Assembly (NCBI RefSeq): GCF_018614415.1
Contig: NZ_JAGGOO010000025.1
Span: 1 to 64,000 of the forward strand
DNA length: 64,000 nt
Direction: 5' to 3'
Source of the DNA: Streptomyces sp. ISL-12
GTDB taxonomy: Bacteria > Actinomycetota > Actinomycetes > Streptomycetales > Streptomycetaceae
This document shows, piece by piece, positions 54,670 to 61,352 of the stretch (position 1 is the first letter of the stretch; every line of letters begins with the position of its first letter). Below the pieces are notes generated by a model that saw only the letters and a list, made by a program, of their open reading frames with translations, did not search any database and was not told where the DNA came from. A program made the position numbers and the translations under genes.

Positions 54670-55943
54670 CAAGAGCGGTCCTTCCGGTGCTCGTCCAGCA
54701 GGTCGTCGGCGGGGCACCGGCCCCGCGCGACATAGCGGTCCAGGTACGCGGCGACGGCGTCCGTCACCCGGGCGCCGGCGCCGAGCCGGGGCAGCGCGCG
54801 CAGCGCCGCCGCGAAGCACACGGCGGCGGCCTCGCGCAACTCCGGGTCGGTGAGCCCCAGCCGGGCCGCGTCCTGCCACAGCGGGTTGTGCGGGGCGGGC
54901 CGGCCGCCGGTGCGCTCGGTCAGCGGCTTCACCGCCCGGTAGGCGGTCTCGGTGGCCTCCGGGTCGTCGAACAGCGCCGCCGTGACGGCGAGCGGCACGA
55001 GCCAGCCGTCGTCCCCGGGCTGCGCGTCGATCATGCGCAGCTCCAGGTGACCGTGCGGTCTGACCGGCGGGAACAGCGTGGTGAGGTGGTAGTCGAGGTC
55101 GTCCGCGGTGGGTGGCCTGGGCGACCGGGACCGGGTCCACTCCCGGAAGGTGAGCCCGTCGGGGACCTCCCACGGCCCGGTGTCCCGGCGTACGCACATC
55201 ACCGGGGCGTCCAGCGCGTGCCGGGCCCAGGCGCCGGCCGGGTCGGTGTCCAGCGGGGGGCCGCCCGCCCGGCCCGGGCCGATCCGCTCCCAGTACAGCT
55301 GCCGGGTGGACCGCCAGCCGGTGGGGCGCCCGGCGGCCAGCGGCGAGTTGGCGAACGCGGCCACCAGGACCGGGCCCAGCTGATGGGCCAGCCACCAGCG
55401 CCGCACCTGTCCGAGCGGACCGGGCTCCTCGTACCCGGCGTCCACGCACACCTGCACGGAGGCCGTGGCCCGCATCATGCGGCGGCCGTCCGGACCGGTG
55501 CGGTCCAGGCACGCCTCCATGGCGTCGTAGCGGGGCTGGCGCAGGAAGCGGGGAGGAAGGTGCCACGGGTCGTGGCCGAGGCCGGCCAGGGTCAGACCGT
55601 CGTCGCGCAGTACCGCGCGGACGGCGTCCAGGTCGGCGGAGACGGTGTCGACGACGTCCGTCAGGGAGGCGGCGGGCGGCGAGCTGAGCTCCAGCTGACC
55701 GCCGGGCTCCACGGTGAGCGCCGACTTCAGGGGGACGGACCGCAGTGCGGCGTACGCCGCGTCGAGCCGTCCGGGGGCGACGGGGAGCCGCGGGTCGCGC
55801 AGCTCGTGGACGAGCCATTCCAGTTCCACCCCGAGACGGCGGGGCGGACCGGTCTTGAAGGCGATGCCGCGGACCAGTGCCTCGACCTCGGCCTCGCTGA
55901 CGGCGGTGCGTGGCCTGTCACAGCCACTGAACGATTCTGACAT
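54669..55943 (-). CDS. egtA: glutamate-cysteine ligase (EgtA)
   Basis: A 424-aa GCS2-family ligase that makes gamma-glutamylcysteine for EgtB. LGVELEWLVHELRDP, VEPGGQLELSSPP, MMRATASVQVCVDAGYE and HLELRMIDAQPGDDGW are visible. ATG 55943 has an AGGAGG leader 8 nt upstream and starts the operon; 24 extra residues upstream (to 56015) are not conserved-looking. egtE is not in the cluster, as in many actinomycetes. Confidence 0.95.
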   Translation of the reverse strand: MSESFSGCDRPRTAVSEAEVEALVRGIAFKTGPPRRLGVELEWLVHELRDPRLPVAPGRLDAAYAALRSVPLKSALTVEPGGQLELSSPPAASLTDVVDTVSADLDAVRAVLRDDGLTLAGLGHDPWHLPPRFLRQPRYDAMEACLDRTGPDGRRMMRATASVQVCVDAGYEEPGPLGQVRRWWLAHQLGPVLVAAFANSPLAAGRPTGWRSTRQLYWERIGPGRAGGPPLDTDPAGAWARHALDAPVMCVRRDTGPWEVPDGLTFREWTRSRSPRPPTADDLDYHLTTLFPPVRPHGHLELRMIDAQPGDDGWLVPLAVTAALFDDPEATETAYRAVKPLTERTGGRPAPHNPLWQDAARLGLTDPELREAAAVCFAAALRALPRLGAGARVTDAVAAYLDRYVARGRCPADDLLDEHRKDRS

Positions 55944-56058
55944 GTCGGGATCCTCCTGAGATTCCACCATGTCGACGGGGACCGGCCGGACAGCCGGACC
56001 GCACACTCGTCCCACCCAAGACCTTCACGCGGCACGGCACAAGAGTGCGAAAACTCCG

Positions 56059-56088
56059 TTGCACCGCACGACCAGCATCGCTCACGAT
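56059..56088 (+). promoter_or_regulatory. promoter candidate for the mini-ORF / PARG unit
   Basis: TTGCAC (56059-56064) and CACGAT (56083-56088) are spaced 18 nt, which would start the transcript at about 56095, the ATG of a 20-aa reading frame. The -10 is poor, so this is tentative. Confidence 0.4.
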
Positions 56089-56094
56089 GCGTTC

Positions 56095-56157
56095 ATGAGC
56101 ACGACGGGGGAGACCGCGCGGTACGCGGTCACGGCGTCCACGGGGGTGGCGCCGTGA
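56095..56157 (+). CDS. 20-aa leader reading frame coupled to PARG
   Basis: ATG 56095 opens a 20-codon frame (MSTTGETARYAVTASTGVAP) whose TGA overlaps the GTG start of the PARG gene as GTGA (56154-56157). No ribosome binding site precedes it, and the proposed promoter would make it leaderless. It may only serve to deliver ribosomes to PARG. It could also be chance. Confidence 0.45.
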   Translation: MSTTGETARYAVTASTGVAP

Positions 56158-56978
56158 GCGCGCGCCTGCGGGAGATCGCCCAGCGGACGGAGCAGATCGT
56201 CGCGGCGGGTGCCTACCGCGCGTCCGACGGACGCGAGGTGGGGATCGCGGCGGCCGTGGCGGCGGCCCGGGCGGGCACCCGCCTGCACGGGCCGGAGCCC
56301 GTCCCCGTCCCGGACACCCCGTCCGTACCCACACGCGTCGAGGTCACCGGCGAGAGCAGCCTGGAAGCCGCGCGCCGCCTCGGCGGCGATGCCGCGGTCC
56401 TCAACTTCGCCTCGGCGCGCAACCCGGGCGGCGGCTACCTCAACGGCGCCCAGGCCCAGGAGGAGGCCTTGTGCCGGGCCTCCGCGCTCTACACCTGCTT
56501 GCTGCGGGCCCGCGACTTCTACGACCACCACCGGGCGCACCGCGACCCGTTCTACACCGACCGCGTCGTGTACTCGCCCGCCGTCCCCGTCTTCCGGGAC
56601 GACCGCGGCCGGCTGCTGGACGCGCCGTACACCGCCGCCTTCCTCACCGCCGCCGCGCCCAACGCGGGCGTGGTGCTGCGCACGGCGCCGGACCGCGCCG
56701 CCGACCTGCCGCGCGCCCTGGCCGTCCGGGCCGAGCGGGTGCTGGAGACGGCCGTGGCCCACGGGCACCGCCGTCTCGTCCTCGGCGCGTGGGGATGCGG
56801 CGTCTTCCGCAACGAACCGGCCCAGGTCGCGGGCGCGTTCCAGGCGCTGCTCGGACCCGGCGGCCGGTTCGCGTCCGCGTTCTCGCACGTGGTCTTCGGC
56901 ATCCTGGACCGCACCGCGGGCGGCACGGTCCGCGCCGCCTTCGAGCGGACGTTCGACGAGGCTCAGCTCCAGCCGTAG
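56154..56978 (+). CDS. bacterial-type poly(ADP-ribose) glycohydrolase (TIGR02452 family)
   Basis: A 274-aa macrodomain-fold protein. The PARG signature is intact: N90-P-G92-G93-G94-x7-Q102-E103-E104, the last Glu being the expected catalytic residue. LVLGAWGCGVFRNEPAQVAGAF is the second ADP-ribose-binding loop. Bacterial members cleave poly(ADP-ribose) or remove ADP-ribose marks. GTG 56154 lacks its own ribosome binding site and overlaps the short upstream frame. No ADP-ribosyltransferase is in the window. It is divergent from the egt operon and overlaps the PemK-like gene by 16 bp at its end. Confidence 0.9.
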   Translation: MSARLREIAQRTEQIVAAGAYRASDGREVGIAAAVAAARAGTRLHGPEPVPVPDTPSVPTRVEVTGESSLEAARRLGGDAAVLNFASARNPGGGYLNGAQAQEEALCRASALYTCLLRARDFYDHHRAHRDPFYTDRVVYSPAVPVFRDDRGRLLDAPYTAAFLTAAAPNAGVVLRTAPDRAADLPRALAVRAERVLETAVAHGHRRLVLGAWGCGVFRNEPAQVAGAFQALLGPGGRFASAFSHVVFGILDRTAGGTVRAAFERTFDEAQLQP

Positions 56979-57427
56979 CGCTCCCGCAGCCGGTGCCGTA
57001 CGAGGTTGAACCGCATCCGGTCCAGCGCGCACGCCTCCCGTCGCATGCCCGCCTCGTGCAGCCGCAGCACCCGGTCGGTGTCCACCCAGGAGTCCCGGCC
57101 CGAACGGTCCCACGGGCCGCTGCCGATGGGCACCCAGTCCCGGTCGGCGTCGTGCCGCTTGCTGGACAGCCGCACGGCGAGCACGGTGCCGGCCGCCTCG
57201 CGGGCGACCACCAGCACGGGGCGGTCCTTGCCCCGGCCGTCGTTCTCCTCGTAGGGCACCCAGGTCCAGACGATCTCGCCCGGGTCGGGGTCGCCGTCGT
57301 AGGCGGGGGAGTACTCGGTGCGCACCGGGCCCACCGCGTGGACGTCGGCCTCGGTGGTGGCGTGCGGGCCGTGGCGGCCGGGGGCGTTCCCCTCGGTCCC
57401 GTGGCTCTGATCGGTGAAGGCAGTCAC
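56963..57427 (-). CDS. PemK/MazF-like protein without antitoxin
   Basis: A 154-aa protein with a PemK/MazF-type barrel: PGEIVWTWVPYEENDGRGKDRPVLVVARE, then VRLSSKRHDADRDWVPIG and DTDRVLRLHEAGM. The N-terminal 40 residues are non-conserved-looking. No small antitoxin gene precedes it. It may be an endoribonuclease, or a domesticated relative as often found in Streptomyces. GTG 57427 is the start. It is convergent with PARG. Confidence 0.82.
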   Translation of the reverse strand: MTAFTDQSHGTEGNAPGRHGPHATTEADVHAVGPVRTEYSPAYDGDPDPGEIVWTWVPYEENDGRGKDRPVLVVAREAAGTVLAVRLSSKRHDADRDWVPIGSGPWDRSGRDSWVDTDRVLRLHEAGMRREACALDRMRFNLVRHRLRERYGWS

Positions 57428-57470
57428 GGCCGTACCGTACGGGACGCGGGCGTGCCGCCGGCCGCTGGGG

Positions 57471-57520
57471 CATCGGAGGGCCGATGGCGGCCATCGGAGG
57501 TCCTATTGGTACGCCGATGG
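57471..57520. promoter_or_regulatory. CCGATGG operator array
   Basis: Alternating half-sites: CATCGG (57471-57476), CCGATGG (57481-57487), CCATCGG (57491-57497) and CCGATGG (57514-57520). The first three are 10 bp apart, one helical turn, giving two overlapping palindromes (CATCGG-N4-CCGATG and CCGATGG-N3-CCATCGG). It lies 89-138 bp before the SRPBCC start and 44-93 bp before the PemK-like start. Confidence 0.65.
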
Positions 57521-57608
57521 CGCCCGGCCTACGGTCGAAGGCGTCGCCGAGTGGCAGCGCGCCGCCCGAGCGGCCAGCATGCAGCCAGGAGCACCGAGAG
57601 AGGCCCCC

Positions 57609-58134
57609 ATGACCACCCAGCACGCGATCGACTGGCCGGAGAAGTACCTGCCCGGCACCGGCGACAACTTCGTCTCCAACGAGGTGATCGTCCAGGGCGT
57701 CACCGCGTCCCGGGCCTGGCGGTTCCTCGTCGACACCTCCACCTGGGAGTCGTACTACGACAACGTCGCCGACATCTCCTTCCCGGACGGTGACGGCCCC
57801 GAGCCGGCCGACGGCGTCCGTTTCGCCTTCGGCACCTTCGGGTTCCCGCCGCTGGACGCCCGCGTCGTCGAGTTCCAGGCGCCCGGTGAGGGCGTCCCGG
57901 GCCGCCTGTCGTGGACGGCTCTAGGAGGGCGGGCCCGACGAGCGGCTCGACGTGCTGCACGCCTGGCTGGTGGAGGACCTGCCCGGCGGCCGGGTGCGGA
58001 TCCTCACCCAGGAGTCGCAGTTCGGCAAGCCCGCGGCCGACCTGGCGGGACAGACCCCGAACCCGATGCTCAACGGCCACCAGGCCTGGCTGGACGGGCT
58101 GGTCCGGGCCGCCCGCGGCCAGGTGGCAGGCTGA
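57609..58134 (+). pseudogene. SRPBCC-domain protein gene with a +1 frameshift
   Basis: The first 104 codons encode an SRPBCC/START-like N-terminus (VTASRAWRFLVDTSTWESYYDNV) and end in LSWTAL. The continuation EGGPDERLDVLHAWLVEDLP and VRILTQESQFGKPAADL, ending at TGA 58132-58134, is in the next frame. The shift is at CTAG (57921-57924): removing one base, for example CTAG to CTG, restores 174 codons ending in AARGQVAG. CTAG is rare in this genome type. It is either a real inactivating insertion or a sequencing error; no slippery run is visible. ATG 57609 starts the gene. Confidence 0.85.
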
Positions 58135-58174
58135 TCCCCGTACGCGTGACCCCCTGGAGGAGGAAGCCGACCTC

Positions 58175-59065
58175 ATGACCGACCAGCTCACCGTGAGTGT
58201 CCTGGGCACCGGCATCATGGGCGCCGCGATGGCCCGCAACCTCGCCCGCGCCGGACACGCCGTCCGCGTCTGGAACCGCACCCGCGCCAAGGCCGAGCCG
58301 CTCGCCGCCGACGGCGCGCACGTCGCCGGCACGGCCGAGGAGGCGGTGCGGGGCGCGGACGTCGTCCTGACCATGCTCCATGACGGCCCCGCCGCCCTCG
58401 ACGTCATGCGGGAGGCCGCGCCCGGTCTGCGCCCCGGCGCCGCCTGGGCGCAGTCGACCACCGCGGGCGTCGACGCCCTCGACGACCTGGCCGGCTTCGC
58501 CCGCGAGCACGGCCTCGTCTTCTTCGACGCCCCGGTGCTCGGTACCCGGCAGCCCGCCGAGGCGGGCCAGTTGCTGGTGCTGGCCGCCGGACCGGCCGAG
58601 GCGCGGGACGCGGTGACGCCCGTCTTCGACGCGGTGGGCAACCGCACGGTGTGGACCGGCGAGGACGGCGCCGCCGGCAGCGCCACCCGGCTCAAGCTGG
58701 TCGCCAACAGCTGGGTCATCGCCGCCACCAACGCGGCCGGCGAGGTCCTCGCGCTGGCCGGGGCGCTGGGCGTCGACCCCGACCACTTCTTCGACGCCAT
58801 CGCCGGCGGCGGGCTCGACATGGGCTATCTGCGGGCCAAGGCCGCGCTGATCCGCGAGGGCAGGCTGACCCCCGCGCAGTTCGCCGTGCACACGGCCGCC
58901 AAGGACGCCCGGCTGATCGTCGAGGCCGGCGAACGGGGCGGCGTCCGCCTGGACGTGGCCGCCGCGGGCGCCGAGCGCCTGTCCCGGGCCGCCGCGCAGG
59001 GGCACGGCGACGAGGACATGGCCGCTGCGTACTACGCCAGCTTCACCGAGGAGCCGTCCGACTGA
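58175..59065 (+). CDS. NAD(P)-dependent beta-hydroxyacid dehydrogenase-like protein
   Basis: A 296-aa 3-hydroxyisobutyrate/6-phosphogluconate dehydrogenase-type reductase: VSVLGTGIMGAAMARNLARAGH (dinucleotide loop), FFDAPVLGTRQPAEAGQL and LKLVANSWV with the catalytic Lys. The usual DAPVSGG is DAPVLGT here, so the substrate loop differs from classical members. GGAGGAGG lies 11 nt before ATG 58175. It runs with the broken SRPBCC gene (40-bp gap). Substrate unknown. Confidence 0.88.
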   Translation: MTDQLTVSVLGTGIMGAAMARNLARAGHAVRVWNRTRAKAEPLAADGAHVAGTAEEAVRGADVVLTMLHDGPAALDVMREAAPGLRPGAAWAQSTTAGVDALDDLAGFAREHGLVFFDAPVLGTRQPAEAGQLLVLAAGPAEARDAVTPVFDAVGNRTVWTGEDGAAGSATRLKLVANSWVIAATNAAGEVLALAGALGVDPDHFFDAIAGGGLDMGYLRAKAALIREGRLTPAQFAVHTAAKDARLIVEAGERGGVRLDVAAAGAERLSRAAAQGHGDEDMAAAYYASFTEEPSD

Positions 59066-59091
59066 CCGGGAACGGGGCGTGCCGCCCCGGC

Positions 59092-59283
59092 GAACGGGAA
59101 CGATCAAGAACGGGAACGACCGAGAACCGGAACGACCGAGAACCGGAACGGCTGAGAGCCGGAACGGCTGAGAACCGGGACGATCGTGAGCCGGAACGGC
59201 TGAGAGCCGGGACGATCGAGAACCAGAACGGCTGAGAGCCGGGACGACCGAGAACCAGAACGACCGAGAACCAGAACGACCAA
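59092..59283. repeat. 16-bp minisatellite, 12 copies
   Basis: Exactly 12 head-to-tail units of consensus GARCCRGRACGRYYGA occupy 59092-59283. The array fills the gap between the dehydrogenase stop and the ribosome binding site (AAGGAG, 59282-59287) of the next gene. The unit is not a multiple of 3 and variants (GAACCGGAACGACCGA, GAGCCGGAACGGCTGA, GAGCCGGGACGATCGA) are interspersed. It is non-coding. Confidence 0.93.
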
Positions 59284-59292
59284 GGAGTCCGC

Positions 59293-59718
59293 ATGTCCAA
59301 GCCGCCGCTGCCCGCCGACGCCGTCGAGATGCTGCGCCGCGCCAACCCCTGCGTCATGGCGACCCTCCGCTCCGACGGCACCCCCGTCTCCACCCCGACC
59401 TGGTACGTCTGGGAGGACGACGGCCGGGTCCTGATCAGCCTCGACGAGGGGCGCGTACGCCTGGGACATCTGCGCCGTGACCCGCGGGTCACCCTCACCG
59501 TCCTCGACGGGGAGGACTGGTACACCCACGTCACCCTCATCGGCCGGGTCGCCGAGTTCCGCGACGACGAGGGCCTGGCCGACATCGACCGCATCTCCAC
59601 CCACTACACCGGCGGCGCCTACCCCGACCGGGTCCGGTCCCGGGTCAGCGCGCTCATCGAGGTCGAGCGCTGGCACGGCTGGGGTGCCCACAAGGACAGC
59701 GACCAGGCCTCCTCGTGA
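59293..59718 (+). CDS. pyridoxamine 5-prime-phosphate oxidase / F420-dependent family protein
   Basis: A 141-aa split-barrel flavoprotein: RRANPCVMATLRSDGTPVSTPTWYVWEDDGRVLIS and WYTHVTLIGRVAEFRDDEGL fit the TIGR03618-type F420- or FMN-binding group. AAGGAGTCCGC precedes the ATG and starts within the end of the minisatellite. Substrate unknown. Confidence 0.9.
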   Translation: MSKPPLPADAVEMLRRANPCVMATLRSDGTPVSTPTWYVWEDDGRVLISLDEGRVRLGHLRRDPRVTLTVLDGEDWYTHVTLIGRVAEFRDDEGLADIDRISTHYTGGAYPDRVRSRVSALIEVERWHGWGAHKDSDQASS

Positions 59719-59876
59719 GCCGCCGCCCCGGTCCGGGCAGCCCCGGTCACCACGCCGAAAAACGCTCGACACCGTGGCGCGCAGCCGCCTGACATCCTGG
59801 CCGCGGCGTCGCGTGCCGGTCACCGGCCGGGTGAGGCATGGAGGCGCCGCGGAGATGCCCGTGGAGGCATTGACCC

Positions 59877-60305
59877 ATGTCGGTCGAGTTCAACCACACC
59901 ATCGTTCTCACCCGAGACCGGGAGAAGTCCGCCCGTTTCCTCGCCCACGTCCTGGACCTGGAGGTCGGCGAACCCGCCGAACCGTTCCTGCCCGTGACCA
60001 CCGCCAACGGCGTCACCCTGGACTTCGCCACCGTCGACACCGAGATCCCCGTGCAGCACTACGCGTTCCTCGTCTCCGAGGAGGCGTTCGACGCCGCCCT
60101 GGCCCGGCTGGTCGCCGACCGGGTGCCGATCCAGGCCGACCCGCACGGCCGGCACCCGCGCCGGATCAACCGCAACGACGGCGGGCGCGGCGTGTACTTC
60201 ACCGACCCGGCGGGCCACGCGCTGGAGATCTTCACCCGCCCCTACGGCAGCGACCCCGCCTCACCCCTGAACGGGGTCACGGAGGAGGTGCCCGGGGCGG
60301 TGTGA
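59877..60305 (+). CDS. VOC (glyoxalase/bleomycin resistance) family protein
   Basis: A 142-aa vicinal-oxygen-chelate domain. Two beta-alpha-beta-beta-beta units are visible: FNHTIVLTRDREKSARFLAHVLDLEVG and HYAFLVSEEAFDAALARL, with GRGVYFTDPAGHALEIFTRPY containing the C-terminal metal Glu. Metal ligands H8 and E near residue 121 are plausible. ATG 59877. Function cannot be narrowed. Confidence 0.88.
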   Translation: MSVEFNHTIVLTRDREKSARFLAHVLDLEVGEPAEPFLPVTTANGVTLDFATVDTEIPVQHYAFLVSEEAFDAALARLVADRVPIQADPHGRHPRRINRNDGGRGVYFTDPAGHALEIFTRPYGSDPASPLNGVTEEVPGAV

Positions 60306-60348
60306 CCGGCGGGCCGGACCGGCACAGCGGCGGCGGTGCCCGCGGGGC

Positions 60349-61227
60349 CTACCGGGACAGCAGCTCCCGCAGCGCCCCCGACACCTCCGCCGGCGCCTCC
60401 TCCGCCATGAAGTGCCCGCAGTCCACGGTGAGATGCCGCAGGTCCGGGGCCCAGGCCCGCCACAGCGCGGCGGCGTCGTAGCCGAGGGCCGCGCCCCAGT
60501 CCTGCTGGAGCACGGTCACCGGCATCCGCAGCCGGTTGCCGCGCTCCCGGTCGGCGCGGTCGTGGTCGACGTCGACGCCGGCCGAGGCCCGGTAGTCGGC
60601 CACGATGGACGGCACCGCCTCCCGGGACGCCGTGAGGTACGCGGCGCGCACGTCGGCCGGGAGGGCGTCCGGGTCGCGGGTCCAGACGTCGAGGAAGTGA
60701 CCGAAGAACGCGTCCGGCGCGCCGCCGATCAGCGCTTCCGGCAGTCCGGGCGGCTGGGCCATCAGGTACAGATGGAAGCCGACGGCGGCCGTGGTGCCGT
60801 GCAGCACGTCCCACATGTCCAGGGTCGGCAGCACGTCCAGCGCGGCCAGGTGCGTCACCGCGTCCGGGTGGTCCAGCCCGGCCCGGACGGCGACCAGCGC
60901 GCCCCGGTCGTGCCCGGCCAGCGCGAACCGCTCGTGCCCCAGCGCCCGGGCCAGGGCGACGACGTCGGCGGCCATCGTCCGCTTGGCGTACGCGGTGCCG
61001 TCCGGGTCGGCCGGCTTGTCGCTGTCGCCGTAGCCGCGCAGGTCGGGGCAGACGACCGTGTGTTCGGTCGCCAGGTCGGCGGCGACGTGCCGCCACATCA
61101 AGTGGGTCTGCGGGAAGCCGTGCAGCAGGACGACGGGGCTGCCGGAGCCGCCGACGGCGACGTTCAGCGCCACGCCGTCGGCGACGGGGACCCGGTCGTA
61201 GGAGAAGCCGGGGAGGGTCGGTGTCAT
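60349..61227 (-). CDS. alpha/beta hydrolase, haloacetate dehalogenase / epoxide hydrolase-like
   Basis: A 292-aa alpha/beta hydrolase with an Asp nucleophile: VVLLHGFPQTHLMWRHV (oxyanion), CPDLRGYGDSDKP, AGHDRGALVA (nucleophile elbow, Asp) and VDCGHFMAEEAP (catalytic His). This is the haloacetate dehalogenase/epoxide hydrolase subfamily. ATG 61227 is the start. It is divergent from the SARP-type regulator at 61353, which may control it. Confidence 0.88.
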   Translation of the reverse strand: MTPTLPGFSYDRVPVADGVALNVAVGGSGSPVVLLHGFPQTHLMWRHVAADLATEHTVVCPDLRGYGDSDKPADPDGTAYAKRTMAADVVALARALGHERFALAGHDRGALVAVRAGLDHPDAVTHLAALDVLPTLDMWDVLHGTTAAVGFHLYLMAQPPGLPEALIGGAPDAFFGHFLDVWTRDPDALPADVRAAYLTASREAVPSIVADYRASAGVDVDHDRADRERGNRLRMPVTVLQQDWGAALGYDAAALWRAWAPDLRHLTVDCGHFMAEEAPAEVSGALRELLSR

Positions 61228-61282
61228 GAGGGGTGCGTTCCTTTCAACGGTCCTTCGCGCACCCCTGACCCTGCCGGGCGTG

Positions 61283-61300
61283 GATCAGCAACCGATCAGC
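61283..61300 (+). promoter_or_regulatory. SARP-type heptamer direct repeat
   Basis: GATCAGC-AACC-GATCAGC: two identical heptamers with an 11-bp period, the arrangement bound by SARP regulators, lie 53 bp before the SARP-like gene and 56 bp before the divergent hydrolase. It suggests autoregulation and control of the hydrolase. Confidence 0.6.
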
Positions 61301-61352
61301 GCGCGTACCGTGGTGACCTGGTCGGAAGCGAACGGAACAGGTCGGACGGAAC

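Noticed and set aside
56963..57427. A toxin-antitoxin module
   Set aside because: Only the PemK/MazF-like gene is present. The upstream sequence encodes no small antitoxin on the same strand.
59092..59283. A CRISPR array
   Set aside because: The units are directly adjacent with no spacers and no cas genes are present.
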